A stretch of DNA of 64,000 nt. Source: Leucobacter sp. G161. GTDB lineage: Bacteria; Actinomycetota; Actinomycetes; Actinomycetales; Microbacteriaceae. Both the position numbers and the translations under genes were made by a program. The notes beneath the pieces are model-generated. The model ran no database searches, was not told where the DNA came from, and saw nothing but the letters and a program-made list of their open reading frames with translations. Below are positions 54,815 through 63,378 of the stretch, piece after piece (the stretch's first letter is position 1; every line of letters begins with the position of its first letter). The stretch spans positions 1 to 64,000 of the forward strand of contig NZ_LOHP01000063.1 of assembly GCF_001482305.1 (NCBI RefSeq), given 5' to 3'.

Positions 54815-54848
54815 CGGGCTGGCGTTCTCGCGCAACTCCCCGCCGAAG

Positions 54849-54925
54849 TGCCATAACCTCAGCGAAGTCAGGAGCTTTTAACGGTAAAAAACTCCTGACT
54901 TCGCTGACGACATGGCAGTTGAGCG
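54849..54925. repeat. Palindromic repeat, family 1, copy B
   Basis: The best-preserved copy. TGCCAT and ATGGCA ends enclose a perfect 15-bp stem CAGCGAAGTCAGGAG/CTCCTGACTTCGCTG and a TTTTAACGGTAAAA loop, then a TGAGCG tail. It lies between convergent Sir2 and pyc genes. Confidence 0.8.
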
Positions 54926-54990
54926 AGGCGCGGGCGGAGGCAAGCGCGGGCGCAGACAGGCGGGCGCGGCCTGCCTGCGGGGACAGCACA

Positions 54991-55028
54991 GAGGGTGGTT
55001 GCCTGGGCTAGCCCAGGCAACCACCCTC
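54991..55028. terminator. Perfect 19-bp hairpin between Sir2 and pyc
   Basis: GAGGGTGGTTGCCTGGGCT paired with its exact complement with no loop, 8 bases beyond the pyc stop on the minus strand. There is no U-tract, so it may be a processing or bidirectional stop signal. Confidence 0.6.
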
Positions 55029-55035
55029 ACGCGCG

Positions 55036-58000
55036 TTACTCGATGACGAGGACGAGGTCGCCTGCCTCGACACCGCGGGTGCCGTCGAACGCGAGGCGCT
55101 TGACGACGCCGGCGACGGGGCTGGTGATCGCGGCCTCCATCTTCATTGCCTCGATCGTCGCGATTGCCTGGCCCGCAGCGACCGAGTCGCCCTCGGCGAC
55201 CTTCACGGTGACGGTGCCCGAGAAGGGCGCGGCGATCTGGCCGGCCGCGGTACGGTCTGCCTTCTCAGCGGTGACAGCCGTGACGGTGATCCGCTCGTCC
55301 TTCACGAACACGGGACGCAGCTGGCCGTTGACGCGCACCATCACGGTGCGCACGCCCTTCTCATCTGCGGCACCGATGGCTTCGAGGCCAACGTAGAGGC
55401 GCACGCCGCGGCTGAGGTCGATCGCGTGCTCCGCGGCGGGGTCGAGCCCGTACAGGTAGTCGCCGGTGTCGACGACCGAGAGGTCACCGAAGCGCTCGCG
55501 TGCCTCCTCGAACTGCGCGGTGGGCGCCGGGAAGAGTAGCCGGTTGAGCGTGCTGCGGCGTGACGCGCTGTCGCCGTCGAGCTTCGCCTCGTCCTCGGGC
55601 GCGACGGGCGCGACCTCGATAGAGACCTCGCGGCCCTCGAGCACGCGTGAACGGAACGGCTCGGGCCAGCCACCCGGGATCTCGCCGAGCTCGCCCGCGA
55701 GGAAGCCCACGACCGAATCAGGTACGTCGTACTTCTCGGGGTTCGCCTCGAAGTCGGCCGGGTCGGCGTCGACTGCTGCGAGGTGCAGCGCGAGGTCACC
55801 GACGACCTTTGACGATGGGGTGACCTTCGGGATGCGGCCGAGGATGCGATCCGCCGCGGCGTACATATCCTCGATCTTCTCGAAGTTCTCGGAGAGGCCG
55901 AGCGCGATCGCCTGCTGGCGCAGGTTCGACAGCTGGCCGCCCGGGATCTCGTGCGTGTACACGCGACCCGTCGGCGCGGTGAGGCCAGACTCGAACGGCT
56001 TGTACAGGGTGCGCACGGCGTCCCAGTACGGCTCGAGCTCGTACACGGCGTCGGGGTCGATGCCGGTGTCGCGCTCGGTGTTGGCGAGCGAGGCGACGAG
56101 GCCCGAGAGCGACGGTTGGCTCGTGGTGCCCGACATCGGGGCCGAAGCCGCGTCGACCGCGTCAACGCCCGCGGCCGATGCTGCGAGGAGGGTCGCGAGC
56201 TGGCCGCCCGGGGTGTCGTGCGTGTGCAGGTGCACGGGCAGGTCGAAGCGTTCGCGCAGCGCGGTGACGAGCTTTGCTGCCGCGGCCGGGCGGAGCAGCC
56301 CAGCCATGTCCTTGATCGCGAGCACGTGCGCGCCGGCGTCAACGATGCGCTCGGCGAGCGACAGGTAATAGTCGAGCGTGAACTTGTCCTCGGCTGGCGA
56401 GAGTAGATCGCCGGTGTAGCAGAAGGCGACCTCGGCGACGGCTGAGCCGGTCTCGCGCACGGCGTCGATCGCGACGCGCATCTGGTTCACGTCGTTGAGC
56501 GCGTCGAAGATGCGGAACACGTCGACGCCGGTATCGGCAGCCTCACGCACGAAGGCCTGGGCGACCTTCGGCGGGTACGGCGTGTAGCCGACGGTGTTCT
56601 GGCCGCGGAGCAGCATCTGAATCGGCACATTTGGCAGCGCCTCGCGCATCGCAGCGAGCCGCTCCCAGGGATCTTCGCCGAGGAACCGGAGCGCGACATC
56701 GTACGTCGCACCGCCCCACGCCTCGACGGAGAACAGCTGCGGCGTCATGCGGGCGACGTACGGGGCAACCGCGACGAGGTCTCGGGTGCGCACGCGGGTC
56801 GCGAGCAGCGACTGGTGCGCATCGCGGAACGTGGTGTCGGTGACGGCGAGCGCAGTCTGCTCGCGCAGGGCCTTCGCGAAGCCCTCGGGTCCGAGTTCGA
56901 GCAGCTGCTGGCGGCCGGCAGCCGGCGCGGGCTCGCTGAGGTCGAGCGACGGCAGCTTCACGGCGGGCTCGATCGTCTGCGGGCGTGCGCCGTTCGGCTG
57001 GTTCACTGTGACGTTCGCGAGGTGCTGCAGCAGACGGGTCGCGCGATCCTTCGGCTTATTCAACGTGAGCAGCTCGGGCCGCTCCTCGATGAACGCCGTC
57101 GAGACGTCGCCCGCCTGGAAGTCGGAATCCTCGAGCACCGACTGCAGGAACGGGATGTTTGTTGCGACGCCGCGGATGCGGAACTCAGCGAGCGCGCGGC
57201 GTGCGCGCACGACGGCGTCCTCGAAGGTGCGGCCACGGCACGTGAGCTTCGCGAGCATCGAGTCGAAGTGCGGGCTGATGTAGGCGCCAGGGTTGATGGT
57301 GCCACCGTCGAGGCGCACGCCGCTGCCGCCGGGGGAGCGGTAGGCCGAGATCCGGCCGAGGTCGGGGCGGAAGCCGTTCGCGGGATCCTCAGTGGTGATG
57401 CGGCACTGCAGGGCGGCGCCGTGGATCTGGATCTTGTCCTGCGTCAGGCCGAGCTCTGCGAGCGTCGCGCCAGCAGCGATCCGCATCTGCGACTGCACAA
57501 GATCGACGTCTGTGATTTCCTCGGTGACAGTGTGCTCGACCTGGATGCGCGGGTTCATCTCGATGAACACGTGCTCACCCTTGCGTTCACCCTCGGTGTC
57601 GAGGAGAAACTCGACCGTGCCAGCGTTCGCGTAACCGATCGACTTCGCGAACGCGATGGCGTCGCGGGTCATTGCGTCGCGCTGCTCCTGCGTGAGATTC
57701 GGCGCTGGCGCGATCTCGACGACCTTCTGGTGGCGGCGCTGCACCGAGCAGTCTCGCTCGAAAAGATGTACTGCCTCGCCGGTGCCGTCCGCGAGGACCT
57801 GCACCTCGATGTGGCGCGGACGCAGCACGGCCTGCTCGATGAACATGGTTGCATCGCCAAACGCGCTCTCAGCCTCGCGCATCGCAGCCTCGAGGGCTTC
57901 ACGGAGATCCTCTGCGCGCTCAACGCGACGCATGCCGCGACCGCCGCCGCCGGCGACCGCCTTCGCGAACACCGGGTAGCCGATGCCCTCGGCTCCTGCG

Positions 58001-58434
58001 ATGAGCGCCTCGACGTCAGTTGAGGGCGGTGTGGATCGCAGCACCGGCACGCCAGCGGCGATCGCGTGCTCCTTCGCGGCAACCTTGTTGCCTGCCATTT
58101 CGAGCGCCTTGCGGCCCGGCCCGATGAACGTGATCCCGACGGCCTCTGCCGCTGCCGCGAGCTCGGGATTCTCGGAGAGGAAACCGTAGCCGGGGTAAAT
58201 CGCGTCAGCGCCGCACTCCTGCGCGACACGCACGATCTCGGCGATATCGAGGTACGCCCGCACGGGGCCGCCCTCCTTGCCGATGAGGTACGCCTCGTCT
58301 GCCTTCAACCGGTGGAGCGAGTTGCGGTCCTCATACGGGTAAACAGCTACCGTCTTCGCGCCCAGTTCATTTGCAGCGCGAAAAGCGCGAATCGCGATCT
58401 CTCCGCGGTTTGCAACCAGAATCTTTTCGAACAT
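55036..58434 (-). CDS. pyc: Pyruvate carboxylase
   Basis: A 1132-residue biotin enzyme making oxaloacetate from pyruvate. The N-terminal biotin carboxylase (about 1-450) shows KILVANRGEIAIRAFRA, the ATP loop KAVAGGGGRGMR and EMNPRIQVEHTVTEE. The carboxyltransferase domain (about 530-810) has DTTFRDAHQSLLATRVRTRD and the metal/lysine region AIKDMAGLLRP. The C-terminal biotinyl domain ends with ATIEAMKMEAAITSPVAG, carrying the biotinylated lysine. Start ATG 58434. Single gene, probably monocistronic. Confidence 0.97.
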   Translation of the reverse strand: MFEKILVANRGEIAIRAFRAANELGAKTVAVYPYEDRNSLHRLKADEAYLIGKEGGPVRAYLDIAEIVRVAQECGADAIYPGYGFLSENPELAAAAEAVGITFIGPGRKALEMAGNKVAAKEHAIAAGVPVLRSTPPSTDVEALIAGAEGIGYPVFAKAVAGGGGRGMRRVERAEDLREALEAAMREAESAFGDATMFIEQAVLRPRHIEVQVLADGTGEAVHLFERDCSVQRRHQKVVEIAPAPNLTQEQRDAMTRDAIAFAKSIGYANAGTVEFLLDTEGERKGEHVFIEMNPRIQVEHTVTEEITDVDLVQSQMRIAAGATLAELGLTQDKIQIHGAALQCRITTEDPANGFRPDLGRISAYRSPGGSGVRLDGGTINPGAYISPHFDSMLAKLTCRGRTFEDAVVRARRALAEFRIRGVATNIPFLQSVLEDSDFQAGDVSTAFIEERPELLTLNKPKDRATRLLQHLANVTVNQPNGARPQTIEPAVKLPSLDLSEPAPAAGRQQLLELGPEGFAKALREQTALAVTDTTFRDAHQSLLATRVRTRDLVAVAPYVARMTPQLFSVEAWGGATYDVALRFLGEDPWERLAAMREALPNVPIQMLLRGQNTVGYTPYPPKVAQAFVREAADTGVDVFRIFDALNDVNQMRVAIDAVRETGSAVAEVAFCYTGDLLSPAEDKFTLDYYLSLAERIVDAGAHVLAIKDMAGLLRPAAAAKLVTALRERFDLPVHLHTHDTPGGQLATLLAASAAGVDAVDAASAPMSGTTSQPSLSGLVASLANTERDTGIDPDAVYELEPYWDAVRTLYKPFESGLTAPTGRVYTHEIPGGQLSNLRQQAIALGLSENFEKIEDMYAAADRILGRIPKVTPSSKVVGDLALHLAAVDADPADFEANPEKYDVPDSVVGFLAGELGEIPGGWPEPFRSRVLEGREVSIEVAPVAPEDEAKLDGDSASRRSTLNRLLFPAPTAQFEEARERFGDLSVVDTGDYLYGLDPAAEHAIDLSRGVRLYVGLEAIGAADEKGVRTVMVRVNGQLRPVFVKDERITVTAVTAEKADRTAAGQIAAPFSGTVTVKVAEGDSVAAGQAIATIEAMKMEAAITSPVAGVVKRLAFDGTRGVEAGDLVLVIE

Positions 58435-58587
58435 CGTCTTCGAGTTCCTCCCTTGGGTGGCCGTTCAGGTCTGTGCGCTTGGTAAGCGACGGGCCAGTGT
58501 CCGCCGCAGATCGTCCTGCGGCTTCTCAGCATGAGATTCGGAGCCTAGCCGTTGTTGTGAACAAGGGGCCCCGACCCCCGACCCAGA

Positions 58588-59343
58588 CTAACGCACGTAA
58601 TCGGCACCTGTGATATCTATCGTGCTCCCTGTTGTGTGCCTAGCCCGCCCGGTGGCGAGGAACGCGATCACTTCGGCCACATCGCTCGGCGGCGTCACCT
58701 CACCGAGCGGGAGGGCATCGAGCACCGACTGCTCGAGGGCTCCGTCTGCGAGATCTGTTGCGACCCAGCCGGGTGCAACAGCATATGCAAGTACGCCCTC
58801 GTGGCCGTAGCCCCTCGCAATCCCCTTAGTGAGTGCGAGCAGACCACCTTTCGCGGCACCGTATGCGAGGTGCTCGGCGTCATCACCCCGGTGAGAGGAG
58901 CGGCTCGCAAGGTTCACGATGATGCCGCCCCGGCGCTTGCGGAAGTGAAGGATCGCTCGACGGCTCAGTTCCGCTGGTGCGATGAGGTTGAGCCCGAGGT
59001 TAGCCTCCCAGCCGGCATCCCACTCGCTAGCTGGCTCTAACGACGACGGGAGCCAGGCACCCGCGTTGTTGACAAGCACGTCGATATGTCCGAAAGCGCG
59101 TTCGGCCCGGCTCCAGACCTCACGGGCTCCTCCGGCGTCCTGGAGGTCGCCGGTAACGAGGGCACCGCGGTTCCCGAACAGCGAGATCAGGCTGTCGGTG
59201 TGTGCAGAGGCGGATCTAGCGTGCACAATCACCGACGCCCCGCGCTGGTGGAGGAGCTGCGCTGTCGCGCGGCCGATACCGCGGGAGCTTCCGGTGACGA
59301 GCACGGTACGTCCAGCGAGCTCAAGCTTCGTGAGCGCGGACAC
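58588..59343 (-). CDS. SDR-family oxidoreductase
   Basis: A 251-residue short-chain dehydrogenase. VLVTGSSRGIGRATAQLLHQ binds the cofactor, VLVNNAGAW follows, and the catalytic Ser-Tyr-Lys are in IVNLASRSSHRG and LAYGAAKGGLLAL. Last gene of the hydroxyproline operon; its start overlaps the previous stop by one base. Role in the pathway not obvious. Confidence 0.85.
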   Translation of the reverse strand: MSALTKLELAGRTVLVTGSSRGIGRATAQLLHQRGASVIVHARSASAHTDSLISLFGNRGALVTGDLQDAGGAREVWSRAERAFGHIDVLVNNAGAWLPSSLEPASEWDAGWEANLGLNLIAPAELSRRAILHFRKRRGGIIVNLASRSSHRGDDAEHLAYGAAKGGLLALTKGIARGYGHEGVLAYAVAPGWVATDLADGALEQSVLDALPLGEVTPPSDVAEVIAFLATGRARHTTGSTIDITGADYVR

Positions 59344-60104
59344 TAGGCAACCGCCTGGGCGCCAGTGATCTCAACGCAGGCCCCGCATACAAACTCCGCC
59401 TCATCCGAGGCGAGGAAGGCGATGAGCGCCGCAACCTCGTCCGGCCTACCGATGCGCCCGAGCGGCACCATCGCATCGAGATCTGCGATCGTCTTGCCCT
59501 TTTCAGCGATGCCTCGCTCGAGCATCGGGGTGTGGATCTCACCCGGGCACACGGCGTTGACGCGCACATTGGACGGCGCATAGTCACGGGCAAGGCTCTT
59601 CGTGAAGGACACTACGGCTGCCTTCGTGACGTTGTAGGCAATGTGCCCGGGTGCCGGGGTCAGCCCCCATTGCGAGGCAGTGTTGACGATGGATCCTGTG
59701 CCCGCCGCGATCATGCCGGGCAGCACTGCTCGGCACATGTGGAACAGCGCGTCGACGTTGACCGCGAAGCTCAGCTCCCAGTCAGGCTCGCTTGTCTCGA
59801 GCAGCGCGCCGCGGCGCATCGCTCCAGCATTGTTCACGAGGACGTCGATTGCCCCGCTTGGAGATGCGGCCTCAACCTCTGCGACGGCAGCACGGCAGGC
59901 TTCGGCCAACGTGAGATCGAACACGAGTTCCTGGGCCTCCCCGCCCGCCTCGCGAATGCCTGCCGCGACGGTTACCGCATGCTCGGCAACTGCGTCCGCC
60001 ACATAGACGTGTGCCCCCTCCGAGGCGAGCCGCCGGCAGGTTTCTGAGCCGATCCCGCCGCCCCCGCCGGTGACGAGTGCAACTTTGCCTGCGAAACGCT
60101 TCAT
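59343..60104 (-). CDS. SDR-family oxidoreductase
   Basis: A 253-residue short-chain dehydrogenase. VALVTGGGGGIGSETCRRLA is the Rossmann loop, DVLVNNAGAM the second motif, and the active site is in SIVNTASQWG and HIAYNVTKAAVVSFTKSLAR. It resembles 3-oxoacyl-ACP-reductase-type SDRs. Part of the hydroxyproline operon. Confidence 0.85.
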   Translation of the reverse strand: MKRFAGKVALVTGGGGGIGSETCRRLASEGAHVYVADAVAEHAVTVAAGIREAGGEAQELVFDLTLAEACRAAVAEVEAASPSGAIDVLVNNAGAMRRGALLETSEPDWELSFAVNVDALFHMCRAVLPGMIAAGTGSIVNTASQWGLTPAPGHIAYNVTKAAVVSFTKSLARDYAPSNVRVNAVCPGEIHTPMLERGIAEKGKTIADLDAMVPLGRIGRPDEVAALIAFLASDEAEFVCGACVEITGAQAVA

Positions 60105-60127
60105 GATGGTGTCTTTCTGCTGGGGGC

Positions 60128-61189
60128 CTAAGCGGCCCAGATGTCGCCGAGGGTATATCCCTCGCTGTACGGGTCAGACGGGTCGAGCTGCCATGTCGCG
60201 CGGCCGGTGATCCAGCCCCTACCAGTGACGGTCGGAAGCACAGCGGAGTGGCCGCCGAGGTCGACTTCGCCCACCAGGCGGCCGATGAACTCGGATCCGA
60301 TGATGCTCTGGTGGGAAAAGTCCTCGTGCAGCGCGAGCTGGCCACGGGCGTGCAACGCCGCCATGCGAGAACTCGTACCGGTGCCGCACGGTGAGCGGTC
60401 GAGCACACCCGTCCAGCTCTCCTCCCGTAAGGGATCGAGCGGTGCGCTCGTGAGTACGTTCGCGTTGCGCGCCTGCTTTCCTGGCAACCTGTCTCCGTTG
60501 TGGATCAGCGCCATAGCAATTTTGTTGATCGACGGGTTGCTTGGGTGCGCAACGCTGATCTGCTCGAGTGCGGCCATTTTAATGAGCGCTCCGGCGCGGG
60601 TGAGCTGCTTTGCGTTCTCCGGGATGAGCTCAATATTGAGCTGTGCTGCGTCGAGCTGCACGAAGAACTGACCACCAAAGACCACGTCGACACGTAGTGC
60701 TCCGAACTCCGGCACTGTGATCGGACAATCAAGCTCTACCGCGTACGATGGCACGTTCGCGACAGTCACGGTCTCGACCTTGCCGTCGACGACGTGGGCC
60801 GTCGCTCGCACGACGCCGACGGCTGTATCGATCACCACCTCGGTTTCCGGGCCGCGCGCTGGAACGATCCCAGTCTCTATTGCGGCGGTGACGGCACAGA
60901 TCGTGTTGCTGCCCGACATTGGAGTGAACCCGCCTTGCTCGAGCACGATGATCCCAAAGTCCGCGCCTGGGGTAACGGGGGAAACGAGGAAAACGCCGCA
61001 TGTTGCCGGGTAGCCCCTTGGCTCCCGCAGCAGGAGCTTCCGCAGGCCGTCAAGCTCGCGCACGCAGTAGTCAAAGCGCTCGGCCATTGTCTCGCCGCGC
61101 ACGAAGCGATCGGCGTTCGGAACAATGCGTCCAGGCTCACCCTCTGCGTGCACCTCGATAGTGTTGACCGAGAAGACTTCGCGCGTCAT
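60128..61189 (-). CDS. Proline-racemase-family hydroxyproline epimerase/dehydratase
   Basis: A 353-residue member of the proline racemase superfamily, probably epimerising trans-4-hydroxy-L-proline to the cis-D form. Active-site half 1 reads GGFTPMSGSNTICAVTAAIE (about 85-104), with Ser at the position that is Cys in canonical racemases. Half 2 retains Cys in DRSPCGTGTSSRMAALHARG near 265. HAEGEPGRIV at the N-terminus is typical. A Ser/Cys pair is known in some family members, so activity could include hydroxyproline epimerase or dehydratase. Neighbouring genes supply the rest of the D-hydroxyproline route. Confidence 0.85.
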   Translation of the reverse strand: MTREVFSVNTIEVHAEGEPGRIVPNADRFVRGETMAERFDYCVRELDGLRKLLLREPRGYPATCGVFLVSPVTPGADFGIIVLEQGGFTPMSGSNTICAVTAAIETGIVPARGPETEVVIDTAVGVVRATAHVVDGKVETVTVANVPSYAVELDCPITVPEFGALRVDVVFGGQFFVQLDAAQLNIELIPENAKQLTRAGALIKMAALEQISVAHPSNPSINKIAMALIHNGDRLPGKQARNANVLTSAPLDPLREESWTGVLDRSPCGTGTSSRMAALHARGQLALHEDFSHQSIIGSEFIGRLVGEVDLGGHSAVLPTVTGRGWITGRATWQLDPSDPYSEGYTLGDIWAA

Positions 61190-62091
61190 TAGGCGAGCAG
61201 ACCGAGTCGATCGAGGGAAGCGGCAATCCGTTCGCGGTCTACGTCAGCGAGCGGCAGCAGCGGTTCCCGCACCGGGCCTGCAACGTGGCCACTGAGCTCG
61301 ATCGCAGCTTTGATTCCGGCGGGGTAGTTTACCGACTCGAGCACTGAACTCAACTCCCACAGCGGTGCCCAGAGCTGGCGGCCACGCTCGAGATCCTTCT
61401 CTACAGCGATCGTCTGAAATAGCTCTGCGGCGTGAGCGGGGGCGATCGAGGCAACGCCCCATACCGAGCCCTTTGCTCCGAGGGAAATGCCGAGAAAGGT
61501 GAGGGTGTCCCAGCCATTGAATGCCGTGATGTTTTCGGTGCGGCTCGTGAGTATATCGGTGAGGGTGACGGCGTCTCCGGAGGTGTCCTTGAAATAGTTC
61601 ACCCCGTCGATCGTGCCGATCTCTGCGAGCTGAGCAGCGTCGAGATGGATGCCGGTCGCGCCGGGAACGTTGTAGTACATGATCTCTAGGCTTGTCGCCG
61701 CAGAGACGCGGCGGAGGAATGCCATGAGCTGATCAAACGAGAGCGGGTCGTAGAACGGTGGCACCACCATGACGGCGTCCGCGCCGACTTCCTCCGCGTA
61801 CGTCACGTACTCGACTGCCCCGGCAGTACTGGTGCTGCCGACGCCCGCGATGACCTTGATTCGCCCGGCGGCAGCTTCTACATTGAGGCGGATTGCGGCG
61901 CGGTACTCGGCATCACTCAGGCTGAAAAACTCACCGGTCGTGCCTGTTGGCACGACACCCGAGATCCCTCCGGCGACCATGCGGTCGATTTGATCCCGCA
62001 ACGCGAGCTCGTCAATTGTGGAGCCGTCTGCGGAGAAAGGGGTGGGGATCGCGGCAAAGATCCCAGTGAGGTTGGCGTTCTTACGAGTCAT
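61189..62091 (-). CDS. DapA-family 1-pyrroline-4-hydroxy-2-carboxylate deaminase (probable)
   Basis: A 300-residue TIM-barrel Schiff-base lyase. VVPTGTTGEFFSLSDAEYRA is near residue 45, the proton-relay tyrosine is in IMYYNVPGATGIHLD near 138, and the Schiff-base lysine in VNYFKDTSGDAV near 168. The closest general name is dihydrodipicolinate-synthase-like, but its place between an epimerase and a hydroxyproline dehydrogenase points to the deaminase making alpha-ketoglutarate semialdehyde. One-base overlap with the epimerase start. Confidence 0.85.
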   Translation of the reverse strand: MTRKNANLTGIFAAIPTPFSADGSTIDELALRDQIDRMVAGGISGVVPTGTTGEFFSLSDAEYRAAIRLNVEAAAGRIKVIAGVGSTSTAGAVEYVTYAEEVGADAVMVVPPFYDPLSFDQLMAFLRRVSAATSLEIMYYNVPGATGIHLDAAQLAEIGTIDGVNYFKDTSGDAVTLTDILTSRTENITAFNGWDTLTFLGISLGAKGSVWGVASIAPAHAAELFQTIAVEKDLERGRQLWAPLWELSSVLESVNYPAGIKAAIELSGHVAGPVREPLLPLADVDRERIAASLDRLGLLA

Positions 62092-62115
62092 GATTGTTCC
62101 TTTTGTGCGTGGGTA

Positions 62116-63360
62116 CTAGCGACCGCCGCGAAAGCGGGCGGGGGAGAATGGGGCGAGCAGAGGAGACTCGTGCCCGTCACGGATGAGATCCGTGACGACT
62201 CGAGCCGTTGCGGGGGCGAGCGTGACTCCGAGCATGCCGTGCCCTGTCGAGACGAAGCCGTTGCTTAGCCTGGGGAGGCGACCGATGATGGCAAGCCCAT
62301 CTGGGGACATTGGCCGCATGCCTGCTCGGGGCTTGATTTCCGCCTTGGCGGGAGGCTCCCAGTCTCGGAAGTACTGCCCAGGGGCGCGGAGAATCGCGTC
62401 AACGCGAACTTGGTTGATCTTTTCGTCCAGTCCGCCAAACTCCATCGTGCCCGCGAGCCTGAAACGGTCGCTTAGCGGAGTGGTGGCGACCTTCGCATCA
62501 TGAAGGTTGGTTGCCCCACGTAGCCCGAAGGGGGCAACCTCAACGCAGTAGCCCTTCCCGGAGCGGATCGGGAGATTCGCGCCGAAGATCCGTGACAGCT
62601 CGCCGCTCCACGCACCGGCGGCAAGGAGGAAACGGTCTCCCGCGAACACCCTGTTGCCTGACGACACGCTCAAGATCCGGCCGTCGTTGATCTGCGCAGC
62701 GTCGATCGCCGCGTGCTCAACCACGTCAACTCCGAGATCCACAAGCTTTGCCCGCATTGCCGCGGCGAACCCGCCGGGGTCGAGGTGGAGTTCCTTCGGG
62801 AAGTACAGGCCACCCTCGACACTGTCGTTGAGCAGCGGTTCATGTTCGCGAACGGCATCACCCACGAGAGACTCCGGTGAAAGACCGTAGCGCTTCGTGA
62901 GATCGACATAGCCGAGGTGGTGGTGCATGAGCTCTTTGTCAGTGAACGCCATTAGGAGGCCCTGGTGGTGGAGCTCGTAGTTGATACCGTCGGCCCGGTA
63001 GTCATCGAAGAGATGCACCGAGTCTTCTGCAAGCGCGAGGTGCGCCGCGAACCCGGCCCGCTGCGACTTTGCATTGGATGCTCGAAACATGCCGAGCATG
63101 AACGAGATGAAGTCGGGCTTGAGTGACGGCTTGATGTAGAGCGGGCTGTCGGGCCGGGTCATCCACTTGAGCGACTGGAGCACGACACCAGGCCCTGGGA
63201 CCGGGGCAGACTCGGCTGGAACGACCCAGCCGGCATTCACATCGCTCGCCCCCTGGCCGGTGTCCCGCTGATCGATTACGGTGACGGTTTCTCCCGCGCG
63301 GGCGAGGTGGTAGGCAGACGTGAGACCGATGACTCCGCCTCCAATAACGACTGTGTGCAA
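62116..63360 (-). CDS. FAD-dependent D-hydroxyproline dehydrogenase (probable)
   Basis: A 414-residue DAO-superfamily flavoprotein. The dinucleotide fold TVVIGGGVIGLTSAYHLARA is at the N-terminus with DQRDTG following. LHLDPGGFAAAMRAKLVDLG is in the substrate domain, and the C-terminal FAD contact is LPRLSNGFVSTGHGMLGVTL. It would oxidise cis-4-hydroxy-D-proline to the pyrroline. D-amino-acid dehydrogenase (DadA-like) activity is the alternative. Confidence 0.85.
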   Translation of the reverse strand: MHTVVIGGGVIGLTSAYHLARAGETVTVIDQRDTGQGASDVNAGWVVPAESAPVPGPGVVLQSLKWMTRPDSPLYIKPSLKPDFISFMLGMFRASNAKSQRAGFAAHLALAEDSVHLFDDYRADGINYELHHQGLLMAFTDKELMHHHLGYVDLTKRYGLSPESLVGDAVREHEPLLNDSVEGGLYFPKELHLDPGGFAAAMRAKLVDLGVDVVEHAAIDAAQINDGRILSVSSGNRVFAGDRFLLAAGAWSGELSRIFGANLPIRSGKGYCVEVAPFGLRGATNLHDAKVATTPLSDRFRLAGTMEFGGLDEKINQVRVDAILRAPGQYFRDWEPPAKAEIKPRAGMRPMSPDGLAIIGRLPRLSNGFVSTGHGMLGVTLAPATARVVTDLIRDGHESPLLAPFSPARFRGGR

Positions 63361-63378
63361 CTCGGTATCCTTCCGAAC

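Noticed and set aside
56815-58023. A 402-codon plus-strand frame within pyc
   Set aside because: A shadow of the biotin carboxylase domain; composition is arginine/leucine-rich without motifs.
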